This document shows positions 1-5,781 of a stretch of DNA of 5,797 bases, piece after piece. The stretch spans positions 1 through 5,797 of the forward strand of contig JAHZAV010000068.1 of NCBI GenBank assembly GCA_019423745.1. The letters run 5' to 3'. Position numbers and translations under genes: made by a program. Under the pieces are notes generated by a model. That model did not search any database. It saw nothing but the letters and a program-made list of their open reading frames with translations, and had not been told where the DNA came from. This stretch comes from Lachnospiraceae bacterium. Lineage in GTDB: Bacteria > Bacillota > Clostridia > Lachnospirales > Lachnospiraceae. Position 1 is the stretch's first letter. Each line of letters opens with the position of its first letter.

Positions 1-309
1 CGTTCCGACCGTAGAACGCGGATTCCGGTTTGTGGATTTCTGATCGATGGAAATTGCCGGAGAAAGTCCCTCTATTTTTTCTACATTTGGTTTTTCCATC
101 TGTCCTAAAAACTGTCTTGCATAGGAGGACAGGGATTCCATATAACGCCGTTGTCCTTCTGCATAGATCGTATCAAATGCCAGTGAGGATTTTCCCGAAC
201 CGCTGAGTCCGGTCAGCACTACAAATTCATTTCTCGGTATGTCGATATCCAAATGTTTCAGATTATGCTCATTTGCTCCTCTGATCTTTATATATTTCCG
301 TTCTTTCAT
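1..309 (-). CDS. uvrA: UvrA, excinuclease ABC subunit A (N-terminal 103 residues, cut by window edge)
   Basis: UvrA is the damage-sensing ABC ATPase of nucleotide excision repair. It dimerises, finds distorted DNA and loads UvrB. The visible residues begin MKERKYIKIRGANEHNLKHL and contain the first Walker A motif, GLSGSGKSS, at about residues 34-42. The UvrA-typical segments YMESLSSYARQFLGQM (about 57-71) and GLSPAISIDQKS (about 81-92) follow. The ATG is at 309-307. A ribosome binding site AAAGGG (323-318) sits 8 bases upstream, inside the last codons of uvrB, so translation is probably coupled to uvrB. Only 5 bases separate the uvrB stop from this ATG. The rest of the protein, including the zinc fingers and second ATPase, lies beyond position 1. 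The frame is open to the edge with no sign of damage. Confidence 0.97.
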   Translation of the reverse strand, partial: MKERKYIKIRGANEHNLKHLDIDIPRNEFVVLTGLSGSGKSSLAFDTIYAEGQRRYMESLSSYARQFLGQMEKPNVEKIEGLSPAISIDQKSTNRNPRSTVGT

Positions 310-314
310 GTTCC

Positions 315-2321
315 TTACCCTTTCTTGCCGGAATCCTGCTTGATTTCTTCTACCATACGCCGTAAATCCAGCATTTTGTCTCTCAGTTCTGCCGCTGCCT
401 CGAAATTCAGATCCGCAGCTGCGCGGTCCATCTGTTTTTTCACATCTTTGATGAGTTTTTCTAACTCTTCACGGCTCATGGACTCCGGATCTTTCTTAAA
501 TTCTATCTCTTCTTTTGCAACTTTCTTAGAAATACTGATTAAGTCGCGGACGGATTTTTCTATCGTCTTTGGCGTGATTCCATGTTCTTTGTTGTATGCT
601 TCCTGTACCTGGCGACGGCGTTTTGTCTCATCGATCGCCATGCGCATAGAGTCGGTAATCGTATCTGCATACATGATGACATGACCATCCTGATTTCTTG
701 CCGCTCTTCCGATCGTCTGTATAAGTGATGTATGGGAACGCAGGAATCCCTCTTTATCCGCATCCAGAATTGCTACCAATGTAATTTCCGGAATATCCAG
801 TCCCTCTCGCAAAAGGTTAATTCCCACTAACACATCAAAGACGTCAAGACGCAGGTCACGGATGATCTCCGCCCGCTCTAACGTATCGATATCCGAATGC
901 AGATATTTTACCCGGATGCCTACTTCCCGCATATAATCGGTCAGATCTTCTGCCATCCGTTTTGTCAATGTCGTAACCAGTACCTTATGATGCCCGGAAA
1001 TTTCTTTTTTTACTTCTGCTAATAGATTGTCTATCTGTCCCTCTACCGGACGGACATCTACCTCCGGATCTAACAGTCCTGTCGGACGGATGATCTGCTC
1101 TGTCCGCAGCAGCTCATGCTCATCTTCATATACGTTTGGCGTTGCAGATACAAACAGCATCTGATCGATCTTACTCTCAAATTCCTCAAAGTTCAGTGGA
1201 CGGTTATCTTTTGCCGACGGCAGGCGGAATCCGTAATCGACCAGTGTTGATTTTCTTGCCTGGTCTCCTGCATACATACCACGCACCTGTGGTATGGTGA
1301 TATGCGACTCATCCACTATGATCAGATAATCATCCGTAAAATAGTCCATTAAAGTATGTGGTGTTGCTCCTGCCGGACTGCCCGCTAAATGTCTGGAATA
1401 GTTCTCGATTCCACTGCAAAATCCGGTCTCTTTTAACATCTCTATATCGAAATTTGTTCTCTCCGCGATCCGCTGTGCCTCTAACAGCTTGTCCTCGCCT
1501 TTAAAATATTTTACGCGCTCTTCTAATTCTTTTTCTATATCCACACAGGCACGATTGATCTTTTCCTGCGGCACAACATAGTGGGATGCCGGGAAGATGG
1601 AGATATGCTCTAGCCGGCTCTTGATTTCTCCGGTCAGCACATCGATCTCAGTAATTCTGTCTATCTCGTCTCCAAAAAATTCCACACGCACTGCCGTATC
1701 ACTGTTATTTGCCGGAAAAATCTCCAACGTATCTCCATGCACCCGGAAGGTTCCTCTTCCAAAGTCCATCTCATTTCTTGTATACTGTATATCTATCAAC
1801 GCCCGGATGACATCATCCCTGTCTTTTTCCATTCCCGGACGCAGAGATACCATCATTCCCATATAGTCTTCCGGACTTCCCAAACCGTAAATACAGGAAA
1901 CGCTGGCTATCACGATGACATCTTTCCGCTCCACCAACGCGGCGGTCGCCGACAGACGCAGTTTATCGATTTCCTCGTTGATCGAGGAATCTTTTGCGAT
2001 ATAAGTATCCGTGGACGGCACATATGCCTCCGGTTGATAATAATCATAATAGGAAACAAAATATTCCACAGCGTTTTCCGGAAAGAATTCTTTGAACTCC
2101 CCATACAACTGTGCCGCCAATGTCTTATTATGCGAGATAATCAGTGTCGGCTTATTCAGTGCAGCTATGACATTTGCCATCGTAAATGTTTTTCCCGAAC
2201 CCGTAACTCCCAGCAGGGTCTGGAACTGGTTGCCCTCCTGAAAGCCCTTCACCAGTGCCTCAATCGCCTGTGGCTGGTCACCGGTTGGCTGATATTTTGA
2301 TACTAATTTGAAATGCTCCAT
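315..2321 (-). CDS. uvrB: UvrB, excinuclease ABC subunit B (complete, 668 aa)
   Basis: UvrB is the damage-verifying helicase-like subunit of UvrABC. It is loaded by UvrA and then recruits UvrC for dual incision. Visible motifs in order: Walker A GVTGSGKT (38-45); the aromatic DNA-clamping beta-hairpin YYDYYQPEAYVP (91-102); Walker B/motif II IIVDESH (334-340); motif III SATP (392-395); motif VI QTIGRAARN (535-543); and a C-terminal UVR domain (about 628-663, with the core LNFEAAAELRD) that contacts UvrC or UvrA. The length is normal for the family. The start is well supported: AGGAG at 2335-2331 lies 9 bases before the ATG (2321-2319), and the N-terminus aligns with the family pattern. It is the first gene of a uvrB-uvrA operon, transcribed from a predicted promoter near 2422-2430. 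No frameshift or missing catalytic residue was seen. Confidence 0.98.
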   Translation of the reverse strand: MEHFKLVSKYQPTGDQPQAIEALVKGFQEGNQFQTLLGVTGSGKTFTMANVIAALNKPTLIISHNKTLAAQLYGEFKEFFPENAVEYFVSYYDYYQPEAYVPSTDTYIAKDSSINEEIDKLRLSATAALVERKDVIVIASVSCIYGLGSPEDYMGMMVSLRPGMEKDRDDVIRALIDIQYTRNEMDFGRGTFRVHGDTLEIFPANNSDTAVRVEFFGDEIDRITEIDVLTGEIKSRLEHISIFPASHYVVPQEKINRACVDIEKELEERVKYFKGEDKLLEAQRIAERTNFDIEMLKETGFCSGIENYSRHLAGSPAGATPHTLMDYFTDDYLIIVDESHITIPQVRGMYAGDQARKSTLVDYGFRLPSAKDNRPLNFEEFESKIDQMLFVSATPNVYEDEHELLRTEQIIRPTGLLDPEVDVRPVEGQIDNLLAEVKKEISGHHKVLVTTLTKRMAEDLTDYMREVGIRVKYLHSDIDTLERAEIIRDLRLDVFDVLVGINLLREGLDIPEITLVAILDADKEGFLRSHTSLIQTIGRAARNQDGHVIMYADTITDSMRMAIDETKRRRQVQEAYNKEHGITPKTIEKSVRDLISISKKVAKEEIEFKKDPESMSREELEKLIKDVKKQMDRAAADLNFEAAAELRDKMLDLRRMVEEIKQDSGKKG

Positions 2322-2330
2322 AAAAAATTT

Positions 2331-2335
2331 CTCCT
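2331..2335 (-). promoter_or_regulatory. Ribosome binding site of uvrB
   Basis: AGGAG on the minus strand lies 9 bases ahead of the uvrB ATG, across an A/T-only spacer. It fixes the start codon at 2321. Confidence 0.85.
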
Positions 2336-2421
2336 GATCATATCCTGTTATCTATCTGTAATGCTTGCAATTTTTTGCAATATGAATGTTCTGGATCTGT
2401 TCTTATTATTGTTACCTGTTT

Positions 2422-2430
2422 AGTATATCA
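2422..2430 (-). promoter_or_regulatory. Predicted uvrBA promoter, extended -10 element
   Basis: The minus strand reads TGATATACT, which is an extended -10 (TG-n-TATACT, 5 of 6 to TATAAT). The -35 region, near the A/T-rich arm of the terminator, is poor, which an extended -10 can offset. Transcription would start near 2415 and give a leader of about 95 bases. A weaker alternative is TTGAAT followed 16 bases later by AACAAT. Inferred by eye. Confidence 0.45.
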
Positions 2431-2438
2431 TTCAATAT

Positions 2439-2483
2439 AAAAAAAGTACAGAACAAAATCGAATGTTTGTTCTGTACTTTTTA
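2439..2483. terminator. Bidirectional rho-independent terminator, 17-bp perfect stem
   Basis: Positions 2441-2457 and 2466-2482 are perfect inverted repeats of 17 bases with an 8-base loop. The core GTACAGAACAAA is flanked by A5 on one side and T5 on the other. Each strand therefore gives a hairpin followed by a U-tract (7 U on the minus strand). It directly follows the stop (2483-2481) of the remnant reading frame and precedes the uvrB promoter, so on the minus strand it would separate the accessory segment from uvrBA transcription. Confidence 0.8.
2460..2473. promoter_or_regulatory. Possible imperfect LexA (SOS) box upstream of uvrBA
   Basis: CGAATGTTTGTTCT resembles the Gram-positive LexA operator CGAAC-N4-GTTCG. 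The spacing is correct, with one mismatch in the GAAC half and one in the outer base. It lies about 45-58 bases upstream of the predicted uvrBA start site. UvrBA is a common member of the LexA regulon in Bacillota, which makes the site plausible. It overlaps the terminator hairpin arm, so part of the match may be coincidental. Confidence 0.3.
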
Positions 2484-2760
2484 TTTTCCATTATCTTTCC
2501 GAATTTCATCAATGATCCGACCGATATTACAGGTAAGCTGCCCTTTGCACTGATGAATGTCTGATGTCCATCTTTTTGATTCTTGATAATTTGTTCTGCA
2601 TTTGGTTCAATATCATCTTATCCTGTTCCTTATCAAACGATATTTCCGGATTTTCTTTCTGATCCTCTGCAAACTCGATCAAACGTCTTGGAAATGAAAT
2701 ATCTCTGTCACTCTCCGTTTTTTCAAGCAGACGTATATCAATTGATGGACCATAATTTAA
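2481..2760 (-). pseudogene. Decayed gene remnant of unrecognised family (two or three frames)
   Basis: The minus strand carries protein-like sequence broken across frames. The first part reads NYGPSIDIRLLEKTESDRDI and continues as SFPRRLIEFAEDQKENPEIS and FDKEQDK. A +/-1 shift near 2610-2600 leads to DDIEPNAEQIIKNQKDGHQ. A second shift near 2550-2535 leads to CKGQLTCNIGRIIDEIRKDN, which ends at TAA (2483-2481), right at the terminator. The composition is charged and gene-like, and the last frame stops where a real gene would. No start codon or ribosome binding site was found at the upstream end, where TAA (2763-2761) interrupts the frame. I do not recognise the family. The exact shift points are uncertain, because an alternative frame (SLPVISVGSLMKFGKIMEN) also stays open through 2480. 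It is most likely a pseudogene fragment, perhaps the 3' end of a larger gene. Confidence 0.5.
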
Positions 2761-2764
2761 TTAT

Positions 2765-3021
2765 CTATAAATGATATTTATATAGTACATCCTCTCTTTT
2801 ATACTGACTAATATCTTCAATTATTTCGTATGCAATGTTTTCTTTCCCAACATTATAAACACGATATATTCTATATAAAGATTTTTCCCACTTTCTGTAA
2901 ACGACAACATATCAAAACCATTTCTATGATCTAATGCAACCGAAGGATCAACAAGTTCTGCCAGTTTCTCTTTTCCTGCATTGAGCAGCTTTTGTACCTC
3001 TATTGAATAAACAAATTTTTC
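2765..3021 (-). pseudogene. Remnant resembling a DUF3883 (NO VEIN C-terminal) protein, frameshifted and internally deleted
   Basis: Two minus-strand pieces look like the two ends of one domain. The first (3021-2881) reads EVQKLLNAGKEKLAELVD, then HRNGFDMLSFTESGK. The second (2878-2765), in another frame, reads LYRIYRVYNVGKENIAYEII and ends DVLYKYHL before TAG. In DUF3883 proteins, a G-(F/Y)-D-x-L-S-F strand is followed by an E-V-K-T-T catalytic-looking strand and then a Y-x-L/I-Y-R-V-Y-N strand. Here the middle EVKTT part is missing and the frame changes at the junction near 2880, so about 30 residues seem to be deleted. An in-frame TAA (3024-3022) cuts off anything upstream. The family is recalled from pattern, not searched. 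Such proteins often accompany restriction or defence loci. As it stands the fragment cannot give a complete domain. Confidence 0.5.
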
Positions 3022-3048
3022 TTATGCTTCAATCATTTTCCTTGTTAA

Positions 3049-3104
3049 CTACACTTCTACTTTATACCCAGTAAATTGAACCCTCTTTTCCACAGCTTTA
3101 ACCT
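3049..3104 (-). pseudogene. Possible decayed C-terminal tail of the RhuM-family gene
   Basis: Just past the RhuM-family stop, a shifted frame reads VKAVEKRVQFTGYKVEV and ends at TAG (3051-3049). Full-length RhuM-family proteins usually continue after the ...GKIS segment with a helix containing an A-(V/L/M)-E-K-A type motif and a Y-K/R stretch. KAVEK (3099-3085) and GYKVEV could be that tail after a small indel. The piece is short, so the match may be chance. Confidence 0.3.
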
Positions 3105-3995
3105 TTAAGATATTTTTCCTTTTCCGTCTAATACCTTACGCCTGTTATTCATCAAAAACTGATTTGTCTGCTCAACCCAATCCTGCATACTCATTAAAAT
3201 TTCATCTTCAGCCATTAATTCTGCGTAATCAATAAACATTGTTACTAGTCTGTTCAGACGAGATAATTCTTTCTCGTTTAAATAATTTTTCGCAATTCCA
3301 ATATCACGTTTTAAAACCTTACCATTAGGGGCTTCTTTCCATGTGGTTAACCCCATCGCCGGTTTCTCAGAATCAGCACGTTCATATATAAGTTCTGCCG
3401 CTGTCTTTCCTGTAACCGCAAAATGCAATTTATTCTGAACAAAGGCATAAAAATTCTTTGTGATTTCACTGTTTTTATCGTAATCATAACTACACTGTTC
3501 AAAAACATCTGTAATTTTCTGATAGGCTCTCCGTTCACTTGCTCTAATTTCACGGATACGCTCTAATAATTCCTCAAAATAATCTTTCCCAAAAGGCTTT
3601 CCATTTTTTAGCATATCATCATTCAATACAAACCCTTTAGTAATATATTCTTTTAATGTTATTGTAGCCCACTGTCGGAAACGCGTAGCCTTCTTAGAAT
3701 TAACTCGATATCCAACAGCTATAATTGCATCCAAATTATAACATTTTACTTTTCTTGTAACATTACGTTGTCCTTCATTTTGAACTATCGAGAATAACTC
3801 GGTAGTTGCTTCTTCTTCTAATTCCTCCTCCTTATAAATATTTTTTAAATGTAAAGAGATATTATCAGTTGTGCAATCAAATAAATTTGCCATTGCCTTT
3901 TGTGTCATCCAAAAAGTCTCTTCCTTAAACATTACATTCACGCAAATATTTGTACCTTCAATCTGATATAAAACAACCTCATGTTCCTGATTCAT
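3105..3995 (-). CDS. RhuM-family protein, probably C-terminally truncated
   Basis: This is a member of the RhuM family, named after a Salmonella pathogenicity island 3 gene; the biochemical function is not established. Members are often found next to type I restriction genes. With the start at 3995 (296 aa), the N-terminal part has a helix-turn-helix-like segment, FWMTQKAMANLF (about 28-39), followed by NISLHLKNIY. Then come the family blocks YNLDAIIAVGYRVNSKKATR (about 86-105), KLHFAVTGKTAAELIYERAD (about 189-208) and MQDWVEQTNQFL (about 270-281). The protein stops at GKGKIS, where relatives usually run on for some 30 more residues, so truncation is likely. I chose the second ATG (3995) because GAGGA (4011-4007) lies 11 bases upstream and MNQEHEVVLYQ fits the family N-terminus. 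The first ATG, at 4013, has no ribosome binding site. AT-richness well above uvrB suggests transfer. The IS ends only about 17 bases before the first ATG. Confidence 0.85.
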   Translation of the reverse strand: MNQEHEVVLYQIEGTNICVNVMFKEETFWMTQKAMANLFDCTTDNISLHLKNIYKEEELEEEATTELFSIVQNEGQRNVTRKVKCYNLDAIIAVGYRVNSKKATRFRQWATITLKEYITKGFVLNDDMLKNGKPFGKDYFEELLERIREIRASERRAYQKITDVFEQCSYDYDKNSEITKNFYAFVQNKLHFAVTGKTAAELIYERADSEKPAMGLTTWKEAPNGKVLKRDIGIAKNYLNEKELSRLNRLVTMFIDYAELMAEDEILMSMQDWVEQTNQFLMNNRRKVLDGKGKIS

Positions 3996-4029
3996 TTCTA
4001 TTTGTTTCCTCATTTTTAATATTTATAAA

Positions 4030-4045
4030 TAGGCGTTTGCGAAAC
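4030..4045 (+). repeat. Left terminal inverted repeat of the IS
   Basis: TAGGCGTTTGCGAAAC matches the inverted right end at 13 of 16 positions (TAGG and TTGCGAAAC are shared). It lies partly inside a hairpin, GGCGTTT-GCG-AAACGCC (4032-4048). Confidence 0.75.
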
Positions 4046-4075
4046 GCCACAAGCCGCATAAATACGGCATTTTTT
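4032..4075 (+). terminator. Tandem hairpins with T-run at the IS left end
   Basis: A 7-bp perfect stem with a 3-base loop (4032-4038 with 4042-4048) is followed by a short GCCG/CGGC stem (4053-4056 with 4065-4068) and then A plus six T (4070-4075). On the plus strand this has the form of a rho-independent terminator that would stop transcription entering the IS from the left. The second stem is only 4 bp, so its strength is uncertain. Confidence 0.45.
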
Positions 4076-4089
4076 GTTACCTATAAACA

Positions 4090-4163
4090 AATAACTCCTC
4101 ACCGGATATGGTATAATAGAGTTGACTAAAAACTATAAACCTACATCCAAGAAAGGAGTTATT
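4090..4163 (+). promoter_or_regulatory. Fold-back inverted repeat that can sequester the transposase ribosome binding site
   Basis: AATAACTCCT (4090-4099) is the exact reverse complement of AGGAGTTATT (4154-4163), which contains the transposase Shine-Dalgarno sequence. The upstream arm lies before the -10 box. Transcripts from the IS promoter therefore lack it, while transcripts reading in from outside contain both arms and could hide the ribosome binding site. The pairing is seen directly; the function is inferred by analogy with IS10 and IS50. Confidence 0.6.
4109..4117 (+). promoter_or_regulatory. Transposase promoter, extended -10
   Basis: TGGTATAAT is a perfect extended -10 (TG-n-TATAAT). 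No good -35 lies 17 bases upstream. Transcription would begin near 4123-4125, inside the IS and downstream of the element that can pair with the ribosome binding site. Confidence 0.65.
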
Positions 4164-4172
4164 CTGATACTT

Positions 4173-5645
4173 ATGATACCATATAAACAGCTTTCTTTGG
4201 CAGATATTTTTTTAGATTGCCATGAAAAATTTGAAAATGACAAACCTGCTTTTCTTTCTCTATTAGAAACCCATATCGATATTGATGAGTTAATTCCGAT
4301 TTCTTTTAGAAATCATTTCTATGCATCGACGGGCAGAACCCGTAAATATCCTTTGCAAGCTTTTCTGTGGGCTTTGATTATTCAGCGTATTTTCTCTATA
4401 CCTACGGATCAGCTTCTCCTGACTTTTCTCGCTTACTCAAAATCACTTCGGGAATTCTGCGGTTTTACTAAAGTTCCAGACGCTTCCAAAATCACACGAT
4501 TCAAACAGGATTTTTTAGATGACCTCCAGCTTGTTTTCGATAACCTTGTTGATGTTACCGAGCCTATCTGTCAGGCGATTGACTCTGCAAAAGCGGATAT
4601 GACCATCTTTGATTCTTCCGGCATAGAAGCATTTGTTACCGAAAATAATCCCAAGTATGCTAACAGGATCATCAAACAGCTTAAGGCATACGCGAAAGCT
4701 CAGGGCTTTGATAAATCCTATGATCCTTATAAAGCTGCCTATGGTTCCATGCCTTCTCATGCTTCTGCTAATCCTGAGATTAAGCAGCTCTATATCAATG
4801 GGCATTTTTGCTATGTCTTCAAGTTCGGCATTGTCACTAACGGATTGGGCATCATCCGCCACATATCTTTTTATAACAAAAACTTTATGGCTTCACATCC
4901 TGATATCGTTGTCGAAAAGAAATCCGATTCTCCTGACGAAGATAAATGTGTTCATGATTCAAAGCTTTTAATCCCGACACTTAAGGACTTCTTTTCCAAG
5001 CATCCTTTGATTAATCCAAAAACCTTCCTGGGTGATGCTGCTTTCGATACCGCACAGCTCTATAAGAGCCTTCTTACCGGTAACACTTTTGGTAATGACA
5101 AACATTTCTCGAAAGCTTATATTCCGCTGAATGCAAGATCCGGACTTGAAAATCTGGATTATTCCATCAATGAAGATGGTATTCCGTGTTGTCCCCATGA
5201 TCCTGCTTTACAAATGAAGTACGAAGGCACTTCCAAACTTCGCAGTGGAGTAACAAGATATAAATTTGTCTGTCCAAGAATGAAATGGATTTATGATAAA
5301 TCAACTCAAAAATCCCATCGTCATTGTTTCTGTGACAACCCTTGTACTTCTTCTAAATGTGGGCGGATGGTCTACATCTACCCGGAAAAGGATCTTCGTG
5401 CTTATCCCGGAACGATCCGCGGCACCGAAAAATGGGATGATGCCTATAAAATCAGGACTGTTGTCGAAAGAGATATCAACCACATCAAAGACAATCTCTG
5501 TCTTGCAGGACGCCGAACCCAAAATGAGAAGACTCTGCATGCTGATCTGATTCTTGCCGGGATCACACAACTTATTACTGTTGTTCTCGCAGATAAGATC
5601 AATCACCACGAATATATTCGAAGCATAAAACCACTCATAGCTTAG
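4173..5645 (+). CDS. IS1182-like DDE transposase (490 aa)
   Basis: This is the transposase of the surrounding insertion sequence, which cuts and joins DNA at the inverted repeats. Numbered from the ATG at 4173, the N-terminal DUF772-type region contains FRNHFYASTGRTRKYPLQAF (45-64) and ends near KITRFKQDF (106-114). The DDE catalytic fold offers D147 (TIFDSSG), D288 (FLGDAAFD) and E432 (VVERDINHIKDNL). Between D288 and E432 is an insertion rich in cysteine (C339, C340, C367, C385, C387, C391, C396) with H342, probably a metal-binding module as in relatives. AAGGAG (4153-4158) lies 14 bases before the ATG, which is long. The frame also opens at a TTG (4122), but that lies at or before the predicted transcription start and has no ribosome binding site. 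No stops or shifts interrupt the gene, and it looks functional. Confidence 0.9.
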   Translation: MIPYKQLSLADIFLDCHEKFENDKPAFLSLLETHIDIDELIPISFRNHFYASTGRTRKYPLQAFLWALIIQRIFSIPTDQLLLTFLAYSKSLREFCGFTKVPDASKITRFKQDFLDDLQLVFDNLVDVTEPICQAIDSAKADMTIFDSSGIEAFVTENNPKYANRIIKQLKAYAKAQGFDKSYDPYKAAYGSMPSHASANPEIKQLYINGHFCYVFKFGIVTNGLGIIRHISFYNKNFMASHPDIVVEKKSDSPDEDKCVHDSKLLIPTLKDFFSKHPLINPKTFLGDAAFDTAQLYKSLLTGNTFGNDKHFSKAYIPLNARSGLENLDYSINEDGIPCCPHDPALQMKYEGTSKLRSGVTRYKFVCPRMKWIYDKSTQKSHRHCFCDNPCTSSKCGRMVYIYPEKDLRAYPGTIRGTEKWDDAYKIRTVVERDINHIKDNLCLAGRRTQNEKTLHADLILAGITQLITVVLADKINHHEYIRSIKPLIA

Positions 5646-5674
5646 GACTTACCACTTTCATAAAGTCCATAGCT
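5639..5674 (+). other. Stem-loop overlapping the transposase stop codon
   Basis: AGCT and GGACTT (5639-5642, 5645-5650) pair with AAGTCC and AGCT (5663-5668, 5671-5674) around a 2x2 internal loop and a 12-base hairpin loop. No good T-run follows, so it is at best a weak terminator or a transcript 3'-end structure. The remaining bases to the right repeat contain no coding frame that I can support. Confidence 0.3.
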
Positions 5675-5781
5675 TATTAAAGTGCGCCTAAAATGTCCGA
5701 TTATCCATTTTTCATTCCAGAAGTCGTGCTCTGCGCGAATTCTTCCTTGTTTTGGTTCAAGGTTGCGAACGAGCACCGCGA

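Noticed and set aside
1597..2300. Plus-strand open frames opposite uvrB (also 253-684)
   Set aside because: They are antisense to highly conserved uvrB codons and their composition is that of mirror frames.
2335..2345. TATGAT on the minus strand as a uvrB -10 box
   Set aside because: Transcription from it would start within or after the ribosome binding site, and no -35 lies at the right distance.
2480..2600. Alternative minus-strand frame reading SLPVISVGSLMKFGKIMEN as the true end of the unknown remnant
   Set aside because: It runs on through the terminator hairpin, while the other frame stops right before it. The choice remains uncertain.
2583..2774. Plus-strand 63-codon open frame
   Set aside because: It is antisense to the remnant reading frames, has no ribosome binding site, and its peptide has no recognisable features.
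4032..4068. Left-end hairpins as the ends of an IS200/IS605-type element
   Set aside because: The transposase is a DDE protein and the element has terminal inverted repeats, unlike HUH-type elements.
4122..4172. TTG start giving a 507-residue transposase
   Set aside because: It has no ribosome binding site and lies at or before the predicted transcription start. The ATG at 4173 has AAGGAG upstream.
4515..5609. Several minus-strand frames opposite the transposase
   Set aside because: They overlap the intact transposase on the opposite strand and lack start signals and family features.
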